Below are positions 1 to 4,947 of a stretch of DNA of 5,052 nucleotides, piece after piece (position 1 is the first letter of the stretch; every line of letters begins with the position of its first letter). The stretch spans positions 1 to 5,052 of the forward strand of contig JAHFUH010000435.1 in assembly GCA_023265215.1 (NCBI GenBank), in the 5' to 3' direction. Both the position numbers and the translations under genes were made by a program. Origin of the DNA: Acidobacteriota bacterium (GTDB taxonomy: Bacteria; Acidobacteriota; UBA6911). The notes beneath the pieces are model-generated. The model was not told the DNA's origin. It made no database searches and was given only the letters and a program-made list of their open reading frames with translations.

Positions 1-470
1 ATAGCCGTGTTCCCGGCCATCAATGCCGGTGCGGCAAAACGAAATACCTGCCAAAGATGGTAGTTCCAGGGCATGACAGCAAGAATGACGCCCAGAGGCG
101 TGTATTGAACATAGCTCTGGCTCGCATTTGATATTCGCTGTTCCTCTTGAAGAAACGATTCTGCGTTCTCCGCGTAGAAATCACAATTCCAGGCGCATTT
201 CTCCACCTCCGCCTCTGATTCGGCAATCGGCTTGCCCATCTCACTTGTCATAATTCCCGCAAGCCGGGCTTTATTTTTGCGCAAATATTCAGCCGCTTTT
301 TTCATCAGGTTGGTTTTTCTTGAATAGGGAACGTCGCGCCATTCCAAAAAGGTCTTTTGCGCTTTGCGGAGCTTTTCCTCAACCTGCTCTTCAGAGTGGA
401 CTGGAAAGGACTGCATGATTTCTTCGGTCGCAGGATTTATTGAATGCATGAGTTCTGTCGAGTTGGCCAT
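1..470 (-). CDS. Aldehyde dehydrogenase, succinate-semialdehyde dehydrogenase type (N-terminal part, cut by window edge)
   Basis: This is the first 156 residues of an NAD(P)-dependent aldehyde dehydrogenase, a cytosolic enzyme oxidising an aldehyde to its acid. Visible family landmarks are the N-terminal INPATEE stretch (residues 11-17), EMGKP (77-81), PLGVI (125-129), the cofactor-domain motif MPWN (133-136) and RFAAPALMAGN (144-154). The MPWN/QVFRFAAPALMAGN wording resembles the GabD1-like succinate-semialdehyde dehydrogenases, which finish GABA breakdown to succinate; other semialdehyde substrates remain possible. The catalytic glutamate and cysteine of the family fall in the missing C-terminal two thirds, so activity cannot be judged. 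The start is well supported: AGGGGGG at 476-482 lies 5 nt upstream of the ATG on the minus strand. It is transcribed away from the repeat region and diverges from the operon that begins at 2129. Family call sure; substrate an inference. Confidence 0.92.
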   Translation of the reverse strand, partial: MANSTELMHSINPATEEIMQSFPVHSEEQVEEKLRKAQKTFLEWRDVPYSRKTNLMKKAAEYLRKNKARLAGIMTSEMGKPIAESEAEVEKCAWNCDFYAENAESFLQEEQRISNASQSYVQYTPLGVILAVMPWNYHLWQVFRFAAPALMAGNTA

Positions 471-559
471 ATCTTCCCCCCTAAAATAATTAATGATACT
501 GCTACAGGCGCATTTGAGGCGAATTTACACGGACGATAGACAACAAACCAGTAGACGAG

Positions 560-854
560 CAGCCCGTGGTGAAAGCACAAAAGGCCGCGCGCATGGGGCT
601 TGCGGGGCGAGCGTAAGGCGCAAGGAGGAGGCGATGCTGGGATATCGTTGACGACGAGCAACGCAGAGATCGCGCTGGGCCGCTGCGCGGACCCAGACCC
701 CGCAAGCCCCATGCGCTTTTTGGGTTCCGGCGGCGCGTGGGCATCTGCCGCGTTGGCGCTCCTCGACGATGTCCCCGCATCGCCTGCGTCGCGCCGCTTG
801 CATCTGCGCACGCGGCGCTCGGAACGCGGCCTTTTGTGCTTTCACCACGGGCTG
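560..854. repeat. 295-bp inverted-repeat element with perfect 30-bp termini (MITE-like)
   Basis: Positions 560-589 and 825-854 are perfect reverse complements over 30 bp (left end begins CAGCCCGTGGTGAAAG). The similarity runs further in: 629-664 and 750-785 match in inverted orientation at 28 of 36 positions by hand alignment. They sit exactly the same distance (69 nt) from their respective ends, so the element is two 105-bp arms around an 85-bp core, with conserved tips and diverged middles. It is GC-rich against an AT-richer flank. No transposase and no credible coding sequence lie inside. I see no clear target-site duplication next to 560 or 854. A non-autonomous palindromic element is the most economical reading; a structured RNA is an alternative. 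It sits about 90 nt upstream of the aldehyde dehydrogenase start, so it could affect that gene's promoter. Confidence 0.8.
589..716. repeat. Nested 19-bp perfect inverted repeat inside the 295-bp element
   Basis: GCGCATGGGGCTTGCGGGG at 589-607 is the exact reverse complement of 698-716. It joins the left arm to the core and would form a second hairpin competing with the full-length arm-to-arm fold. Smaller stems lie alongside: CTTGCG 599-604 with CGCAAG 619-624, and in the right arm GCGCCGC 791-797 with GCGGCGC 812-818. The element could therefore fold in more than one way. Confidence 0.75.
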
Positions 855-876
855 TTAGGGCCCCGATAATTTGAAA

Positions 877-962
877 ATGAAGGGCCGAAGGCCCGATTCA
901 TATCAGCCTGGGGCAACGCCCCATAAACATTAACTTATTATTTGAGCCGCGTAGCGGCTCAA
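877..962. repeat. Cluster of three small hairpins with 3-nt loops
   Basis: Three compact stem-loops follow one another. At 882-894 GGGCC-GAA-GGCCC is enclosed by an outer ATGAA/TTCAT pair (877-881 and 897-901). At 909-923 the sequence is TGGGGC-AAC-GCCCCA. At 942-962 a 9-bp stem TTGAGCCGC closes on the loop GTA. None is followed by a T-tract, so they do not look like classical intrinsic terminators. The same 3-nt-loop design recurs at 1084-1096, 2727-2747 and 4976-4992, which suggests dispersed small palindromes of one style in this genome. Confidence 0.6.
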
Positions 963-1141
963 TATGCGGCCAAGGCAAAATTATAAAACTATGCGGCATT
1001 AGGCTTCTCGCCGTCTCGCCTATTCGATGACTTTGCCTTTTGGCTCGCACTTCTAATTGATCCGGCCTCAAATGCTGCGGGGAAGGCGTTCCGCCTCTGA
1101 GAAAAGATGGGTTGAGGCTCAAGAACATCTTGACGCCAAAG
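963..1141. other. Intergenic stretch without a recognised gene
   Basis: This joins the hairpin cluster to the 21-bp array. It contains one more small hairpin, AGGCG-TTC-CGCCT at 1084-1096. Several frames are open through it, but the encoded peptides resemble no family I know and run straight into the palindromes, as expected for translated non-coding repeats. I see no promoter, RNA gene or ribosome binding site worth calling. Confidence 0.4.
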
Positions 1142-1435
1142 ACCAGAGTCGAAAAGGCAAGGGCTATGGTCGGCAGGACAAGGACTGTGGTCAAGGTGAC
1201 AAAGACCGTGGTCGGAGCGACAAATACCATGGTCAATGTGGCGAATACCATGGTCAAAGAAACAAAGACCTTGGTAGCAACGACAAACACCGTGGTCAAG
1301 ATGGCAAAGACTGTGGTCGGGGTGATAAAGACCATGGTAAAAGTCACAAAGACCGTGGTGGCAACGACAAACACCATGGTCGAAGCGACAAACACCATAG
1401 TAAAAACGACAAATACCATGGTAAAAATCGACCGA
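1142..1435. repeat. Tandem 21-bp repeat array 1 (14 units, core ACCRTGGT)
   Basis: Fourteen units start exactly every 21 bp: 1142, 1163, 1184, 1205, 1226, 1247, 1268, 1289, 1310, 1331, 1352, 1373, 1394 and 1415. Each opens with an 8-bp near-palindrome. Five units are exactly ACCATGGT, three are ACCGTGGT, and the rest differ at one to three positions. The second part of the unit is looser, roughly CRAVGYGACAAAK. The GGT half-site is kept in 12 of 14 units and ACC in 11 of 14. No indels break the register. Because 21 is a multiple of three and the units contain no stops, several frames on both strands stay open, so open frames here are weak evidence for a gene. The array may be coding heptapeptides or may be a set of phased binding sites. 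Confidence 0.9.
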
Positions 1436-1478
1436 TGCTGAAAGATTAGTATTTTCAATAGTTTGATCACTGTCTCCG

Positions 1479-1793
1479 ACCATGGTATTTGAGGCAAAGA
1501 CCGTGGTAATTGAGACATTTACCATGGCAATTGAGACGGGAACCATTGGGTGGGAAACAAATACCATGGTAACAAAGCCTGAGACCATTCTGTTTGAGAC
1601 CGGGACAATGGTCTTGCTGATCAAGAAGATATTGTGCGTCGCAAATACCAAGGTCTTCCTTATCGGGACCATTGCGTGCGTGAACAACACCATCTTCTCG
1701 ACGTCGGAGACCACGGTCCCGGCTGCAAAGAAAACGGTGTCGGTTGCGCCGACCATGGTATTCGAGGTTTTGACCATAGAATTTGTGATGGCC
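1479..1793. repeat. Tandem 21-bp repeat array 2 (15 units, more decayed)
   Basis: Fifteen units start at 1479 and every 21 bp up to 1773, again without indels. Units 1479, 1563 and 1752 keep ACCATGGT exactly; others are altered, for example ACCATTGG (1542), ACCATTCT (1584), ACAATGGT (1605), AAGATATT (1626) and AAAACGGT (1731). The ACC half survives in 12 of 15 units but GGT in only 8 of 15. The 13 bp between cores differ strongly from unit to unit and from array 1. The first unit lies 64 bp after the last unit of array 1, which is three periods plus one base. A degenerate further unit may follow at 1794. It is older or under different constraint than array 1. Confidence 0.85.
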
Positions 1794-1914
1794 GCCAGAG
1801 CTTCGCCAATCCGAAGCTGGTTTTTGGGAGCTCCAGACCGCTCGCATCATTATTAATTCGGAGAATTCGCCTTCAGATTCAACTGAGCAGCACAACTCCA
1901 GCGCATTTGTGCTT

Positions 1915-1920
1915 TATAAT
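1915..1920 (+). promoter_or_regulatory. Possible -10 box (TATAAT) for the operon
   Basis: A perfect TATAAT lies about 210 nt upstream of the DedA start, facing the operon, just before an AT-rich stretch. No good -35 hexamer sits 16-18 bp upstream (the sequence there is around ACAACT), and no TG extension is present, so this is weak. The palindromes at 1942-1989 would lie just downstream of the start point, where repressor sites are often found. Confidence 0.25.
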
Positions 1921-1941
1921 GTCAGTCAAGTTTTTTTATTT

Positions 1942-1989
1942 ATCCGATATTATTGACCGATATCGGGATTCCCTGGGAGCGCCGGCGCT
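1942..1989. promoter_or_regulatory. Two short perfect palindromes, possible operators
   Basis: CCGATATCGG at 1957-1966 is a perfect 10-bp palindrome and also forms the right half of an imperfect stem with ATCCGATAT at 1942-1950. AGCGCCGGCGCT at 1978-1989 is a perfect 12-bp palindrome. Their centres are 22 bp apart, close to two DNA turns. Placement between the candidate -10 box and the operon would suit a dimeric regulator, but no regulator gene is present and no known consensus is recognised. Confidence 0.3.
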
Positions 1990-2128
1990 TTCCGACTGCC
2001 GAGTTCGCGACCGTGGGCGGCTTTTCTTCCTCGATTCAACAATCTGACTACGTCCACATGCACGACCACGAAAACGTCCACGAGATACATTTTGTCGAAT
2101 AGTTCCTATGTGATATTTTGAAGGTTCC

Positions 2129-2716
2129 ATGGAAACTATTACTCATTTAGTAACCCAATACGGCTACGCGGGGATTTTTCTTCTTCTTGTGCTGGGGATT
2201 GTCGGTCTTCCGATTCCTGACGAGACGCTGCTGACCTTTGCCGGCTATTCAATTTATAAACACCATCTGCTTGCCGTTCCGGCCTATGCTTCCGCAGTTC
2301 TCGGGAGCATGTGCGGCATAACAATCAGCTACATCCTGGGCCGAAGCCTCGGGCTTTTTCTGGTCCATCATTATGGACGATTTTTTCACATCACGCCTCA
2401 GCAGATGGACAGGGTGCACGCCTGGTTTGATCGGTTCGGGACCTGGACGCTGCTGATAGGATATTTCGTTCCAGGCGTTCGTCATCTGACGGCTGTCATT
2501 GCCGGGACATCCAAATTGGAGCCTCATTTATTTGCTATTTTCGCTTACTCGGGTGCGCTGATCTGGTCGGCCACTTTCATGGGCCTCGGCTATTTCTTTG
2601 GAGATCAATGGTCGCAAGTGCTGAATCAAGTCCATCGCCACCTGAGGATCAGTGCCTGGATTTTTCTGGCTGTTGTCATAATTTTCCTGATCTGGACATA
2701 TCGAAAGAAACGGTGA
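2129..2716 (+). CDS. DedA/VTT-family integral membrane protein
   Basis: A 195-residue inner-membrane protein of the DedA (VTT domain, formerly SNARE-associated) family. Family marks are GLPIPDE (residues 26-32, with the acidic pair in the first re-entrant region), FAGY (37-40), GRSLG (71-75) and YFVPGVRHL (112-120) with the conserved arginine at 118, followed by AGTSK (125-129). Hydrophobic segments lie at about 14-30, 48-72, 105-125, 135-157 and 174-190, and the C-terminus ends in a basic YRKKR. Length is typical. Members such as Bacillus UptA and E. coli DedA recycle undecaprenyl phosphate across the membrane; others act in membrane-potential or lipid homeostasis. Which applies here is inference. 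GAAGG (2120-2124) lies only 4 nt before the ATG, a slightly short but usable spacing. It is the first gene of a probable operon with the permease 49 nt downstream. Confidence 0.93.
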   Translation: METITHLVTQYGYAGIFLLLVLGIVGLPIPDETLLTFAGYSIYKHHLLAVPAYASAVLGSMCGITISYILGRSLGLFLVHHYGRFFHITPQQMDRVHAWFDRFGTWTLLIGYFVPGVRHLTAVIAGTSKLEPHLFAIFAYSGALIWSATFMGLGYFFGDQWSQVLNQVHRHLRISAWIFLAVVIIFLIWTYRKKR

Positions 2717-2726
2717 AATAAATTTT

Positions 2727-2747
2727 CGGGCGCGGCAACCACGCCCG
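2727..2747. repeat. Intergenic hairpin between the DedA gene and the permease gene
   Basis: CGGGCG (2727-2732) pairs with CGCCCG (2742-2747). Inside it GG and CC pair after one mismatch, leaving a CAA 3-nt loop. There is no T-tract after it, and it lies 18 nt before the permease start, so it is more likely a processing or stability element, or a dispersed palindrome, than a terminator. Confidence 0.5.
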
Positions 2748-2765
2748 CAGACGGGATAGGTGAAT

Positions 2766-4121
2766 ATGGCTATTGAAAAGACCGGCTTGCGCCGCGACCT
2801 CGGGCTTGTGCAGGCTACCTCTCTTGCCATCACCGATATGATCGGGATCGGTCCGTTTATCACAATTCCTTTGTTCCTTTCGACAATGGGCGGTCCACAG
2901 GCCATGATCGGATGGATAGTGGGCGCTTTGCTTGCATTCTGCGATGGCCTGGTCTGGTCTGAATTGGGCGCCGCCATGCCGAAAGCCGGCGGAAGTTATC
3001 ATTATCTTCGGCAAGCTTTTGGGCCTTCCGGCGCGGGGAGATGGTTCTCTTTTCTTATTGTCTGGCAAATAATTTTTTCCGCGCCGTTGTCGGTGGCAAG
3101 CGGCAGCATCGGTTTTGCCAACTACTGTCACTTCCTTGCGCCTCAGCTTTCTCCATGGGGCGTTCGCATCCTGGCCGCCACGATACCATTGATCCTGGTT
3201 GTGCTTCTGTATCGCCGGATAGCGGCGCTGGGAAAGCTTTCCGTAATTCTGCTGGCAGGAGTGCTGGTTGGGTGCTTTTGGATTGTTGGCGTAGGTTTGC
3301 CGCATCTTAGCATTGCCCGGCTGACTGATTATCCGCCCGATGCATTCCGATTGAACTGGGTGTTCTGGGCGGGGCTGGGGCACGCGACTCTGTATGCGCT
3401 CTACGATTATTTCGGCTACTACAATGTTTGCTATCTCGGCGAAGAAATCCGCCGGCCGGAAAAGGTGATTCCGCGCGCAATCCTGTTTTCAATAGCGGTG
3501 GTGGCAGTGCTATACATTCTGATGAGCTCGTCAATCCTCAGCGTTATACCCTGGCGTGAAGCGCGCGAAAGCACATCCATTGCATCGGCTTACATCGAAA
3601 GACTTCAGGGGCGTTTTGCAGCGCAGATTATGACCCTGCTGATGCTGTGGATCGCGTTCTCGTCTATTTTCTCTCTGTTGCTGGGATACTCCCGCATTCC
3701 ATACGCTGCAGCTGCCGACGGCAATTTTTTCAAAGTATTTGCGCGCCTTCATCCACGCGGCAATTTTCCCAGTATCTCGCTGATAACGCTCGGCATTATT
3801 GCTTCAGTCTTCAGCCTGGGCAGGCTGCCGGATGTTATTGGAAGCCTGGTCGCGACCCGCGTTTTGATTCAATATCTTCCTCAAGCGGTGGGCCTTTTTG
3901 TTTTGCGATTCCGCGCGCCTGACATGAAGAGGCCTTTTCGCATGTGGCTCTATCCCGTGCCCGGACTGATTTCTATTTTAGGTTGGCTTTATATTCTCGG
4001 AACAGCCGCCCACAAAGCGCTGGTATTTGCCGCAGTAGTTTTCATCATCGGCTCTGCCGTCTTTTTCATTCGGGCAAAAGTGCGCCGCGAGTGGCCGTGG
4101 GGGGTAGAGTCTGTAAAGTAG
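2766..4121 (+). CDS. APC-superfamily amino acid permease
   Basis: A 451-residue secondary transporter with about 12 membrane helices, of the amino acid/polyamine/organocation superfamily (AA_permease_2 type), in the cytoplasmic membrane. The broken first helix carries the glycine-rich substrate motif GIGPF (27-31). The helix 2-3 region has the family pattern E66 followed by MPKAGGSYHYLRQAFG (71-86). The sixth-helix segment is ALYDYFGYYN (211-220), then the cytoplasmic loop GEEIRRPEKVIPRAI (225-239), and YSRIPYAAAADGNFF (308-322) is another conserved loop. Length is normal for 12-TM members. Substrate cannot be told; an amino acid or amine is likely. The frame also offers a GTG at 2760, but ATG 2766 has AGG (2758-2760) at a 5-nt spacing and is preferred. 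The stop codon lies inside the hairpin 4120-4142, and the LUD gene follows after 41 nt. Confidence 0.93.
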   Translation: MAIEKTGLRRDLGLVQATSLAITDMIGIGPFITIPLFLSTMGGPQAMIGWIVGALLAFCDGLVWSELGAAMPKAGGSYHYLRQAFGPSGAGRWFSFLIVWQIIFSAPLSVASGSIGFANYCHFLAPQLSPWGVRILAATIPLILVVLLYRRIAALGKLSVILLAGVLVGCFWIVGVGLPHLSIARLTDYPPDAFRLNWVFWAGLGHATLYALYDYFGYYNVCYLGEEIRRPEKVIPRAILFSIAVVAVLYILMSSSILSVIPWREARESTSIASAYIERLQGRFAAQIMTLLMLWIAFSSIFSLLLGYSRIPYAAAADGNFFKVFARLHPRGNFPSISLITLGIIASVFSLGRLPDVIGSLVATRVLIQYLPQAVGLFVLRFRAPDMKRPFRMWLYPVPGLISILGWLYILGTAAHKALVFAAVVFIIGSAVFFIRAKVRREWPWGVESVK

Positions 4122-4142
4122 ACGCGGCATCTCGCCGCGTCT
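4120..4142. repeat. Strong hairpin overlapping the permease stop codon
   Basis: AGACGCGGC (4120-4128) and GCCGCGTCT (4134-4142) form a perfect 9-bp stem with loop ATCTC. The stem begins within the TAG stop (4119-4121). No T-tract follows, and the LUD gene's ribosome binding site starts about 10 nt later, so it probably affects mRNA decay or the downstream:upstream expression ratio rather than ending transcription. It could also be an inserted copy of a dispersed palindrome. Confidence 0.6.
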
Positions 4143-4162
4143 GCCTTAGGAAAGGGGTAGGA

Positions 4163-4879
4163 ATGACTGCAAAGAACGATATAGAAACCGTTATAAAGGC
4201 ATTAAGAAACAACAATTTCAAAGTGGAATATGTCGAAACGGCGAAGTATGCGATTCCCGTCATCCTGGACAGGATCCCCGTGGATGCTTCAATCGAAATG
4301 GCGGGATCCATGTCTGTTGCACAACTCGGGCTCCGGGACATGCTCAGGAACCGTGGGAACAAGGGACTCGACTTTCCAAAGCCGGGGGAATTTTCATTTG
4401 AAGAGATGCGGAAAAATCGCAAGGATGTGCTGCTTGTTTCCACAAATGCAGTGACGCTGGACGGAAAACTCATAAACATCGACGGAATGGGCAACCGGGT
4501 TGCCTGCATGTTTTTTGGAGTGAAGAAAGTTGTTCTGCTTGTCGGCGCAAACAAGATCGTGCGGAATGTTGAGGAAGCCCTGGAGCGCGCTCAGAAAGTT
4601 ATAGCGCCGTATCATGCCAAATACCTCGGATTGAACACTCCATGCGCTTCAACGGGAGAATGCTGCGATTGTGATTCGCCGCAGCGCATCTGCAATATTA
4701 CGACGATCCTATCGAAAAAACCGCCGTCCGTCGATTTCGATATAATCCTGGTAGGCGAAGATCTGGGCTTGGGATGGGATCCGGATTGGCCGGAAGAACG
4801 AATAGAAAAGATTGCTGCGACCTACAGGGATGAGATCGACAAATTCCGAGCCTCTTTTTCGCCGCCCCCGGAAAATTAA
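4163..4879 (+). CDS. LUD-domain protein (LutC/YkgG-like lactate utilization family)
   Basis: A 238-residue cytosolic protein of the LUD (DUF162) family. Visible marks are the AGSMSV glycine/serine loop (47-52, counterpart of the family's GGSMT), STNAVTLDGKLINIDGMGNRVA (93-114) and the following FGVKKVVLLVGANKIV (118-133). LutC and YkgG relatives take part in the LutABC-type oxidation of lactate to pyruvate, but no lutA or lutB partner is seen here, so the substrate is unknown. Near the C-terminus a cysteine cluster, C161-x5-C167-C168-x-C170-x6-C177, could bind a metal or Fe-S centre; this cluster is typical of one stand-alone subgroup as I remember it. The ATG at 4163 is chosen because GGGG (4154-4157) sits 5 nt upstream; the frame stays open further upstream only because it overlaps the permease gene. 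Probably the last gene of the operon. Confidence 0.9.
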   Translation: MTAKNDIETVIKALRNNNFKVEYVETAKYAIPVILDRIPVDASIEMAGSMSVAQLGLRDMLRNRGNKGLDFPKPGEFSFEEMRKNRKDVLLVSTNAVTLDGKLINIDGMGNRVACMFFGVKKVVLLVGANKIVRNVEEALERAQKVIAPYHAKYLGLNTPCASTGECCDCDSPQRICNITTILSKKPPSVDFDIILVGEDLGLGWDPDWPEERIEKIAATYRDEIDKFRASFSPPPEN

Positions 4880-4880
4880 A

Positions 4881-4947
4881 ATCAGGAATAGGGGGCTACG
4901 CAATTCCCAACTCTAATCGAGAATTGCGTAGCCTCAGGACTCCTGAT
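4881..4947 (+). terminator. Large stem-loop after the operon, possible transcription end
   Basis: GGCTACGCAATTC (4894-4906) and GAATTGCGTAGCC (4921-4933) form a perfect 13-bp stem with a 14-nt loop. An outer stem ATCAGGAAT (4881-4889) with ACTCCTGAT (4939-4947) pairs with one mismatch. It begins 1 nt after the LUD stop codon. No T-run follows, so it is not a textbook intrinsic terminator; it may protect the mRNA 3' end, or be a mobile palindrome. Confidence 0.45.

Larger units (their letters stand above)
898..1850 (-). pseudogene. Possible broken heptapeptide-repeat gene over the 21-bp arrays (speculative)
   Basis: Read on the minus strand with cores in the frame ACC-ATG-GTN, both arrays give a seven-residue pattern: T or other residue, then M/V/I/L, then V, then x, V/A/F, S/T and a mostly polar residue (for example TMVFVSH, AMVPIRK, TLVFATH). 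The heptad register continues through the spacer between arrays (QTIENTN, LSASVDF). The frame breaks by one base beside a 5-A run (plus strand 1423-1427) and again near a 5-T run (1821-1825). Removing one base at each would join an ATG at 1850 (tandem ATG, 1845-1850) to a stop at about 898, roughly 315 codons. There is no good ribosome binding site, the tail runs through the hairpin cluster, and I know no matching family. It may equally be non-coding. Function unknown. Confidence 0.2.
1794..2128. other. Leader region upstream of the DedA-permease-LUD operon
   Basis: About 330 bp without a credible gene. It holds a 7-bp stem AGCACAA (1889-1895) with TTGTGCT (1907-1913), a T7 run at 1931-1937 in an AT-rich patch, two palindromes at 1942-1989, and the direct repeat ACGTCCAC at 2050-2057 and 2075-2082. 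The minus-strand frame across 1936-2130 is arginine- and serine-rich low-complexity sequence without family features and is taken as chance. Confidence 0.4.

Noticed and set aside
437..811. Open frames on both strands across the 295-bp element
   Set aside because: They are by-products of GC-rich inverted repeats: the two strands encode similar peptides at the two ends because the arms are inverted copies. No ribosome binding site or family resemblance.
1112..1441. Plus-strand reading frame of 109 codons through array 1 (repeats such as TMVKVTK)
   Set aside because: It starts with TTG, lacks a ribosome binding site, and stops before array 2. Removing one base at 1423-1427 still leaves a plus-strand stop before array 2. 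ACC is used almost invariantly for the supposed threonine with no synonymous change to ACA or ACG in the array, which argues against selection on the plus-strand protein.
1142..1793. CRISPR array
   Set aside because: The period is 21 bp with partly conserved filler rather than 28-37 bp repeats separated by unique spacers, and no cas genes are present.
1142..1793. Plasmid-type origin with iterons
   Set aside because: The length and phasing fit iterons, but 29 units is far too many, and there is no rep gene, DnaA box cluster or AT-rich melting region tied to it.
1889..1937. Intrinsic terminator made of the 7-bp stem and the T7 run
   Set aside because: The T-run begins 17 nt after the stem and the stem is AT-rich with an 11-nt loop, so it would not terminate by the usual mechanism.
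2092..2117. Promoter close to the DedA start (TTGTCG and GATATT)
   Set aside because: The spacer is only 14 bp, and transcription would start at or after the ribosome binding site.
1936..2130. Minus-strand 64-codon frame before the DedA gene
   Set aside because: Arginine- and serine-rich low complexity, crosses two palindromes, no ribosome binding site, no recognisable domain.
3944..4162. Upstream in-frame extension of the LUD gene
   Set aside because: It overlaps the permease C-terminus in another frame. The strong ribosome binding site is at 4154-4157, and the family N-terminus fits the ATG at 4163.
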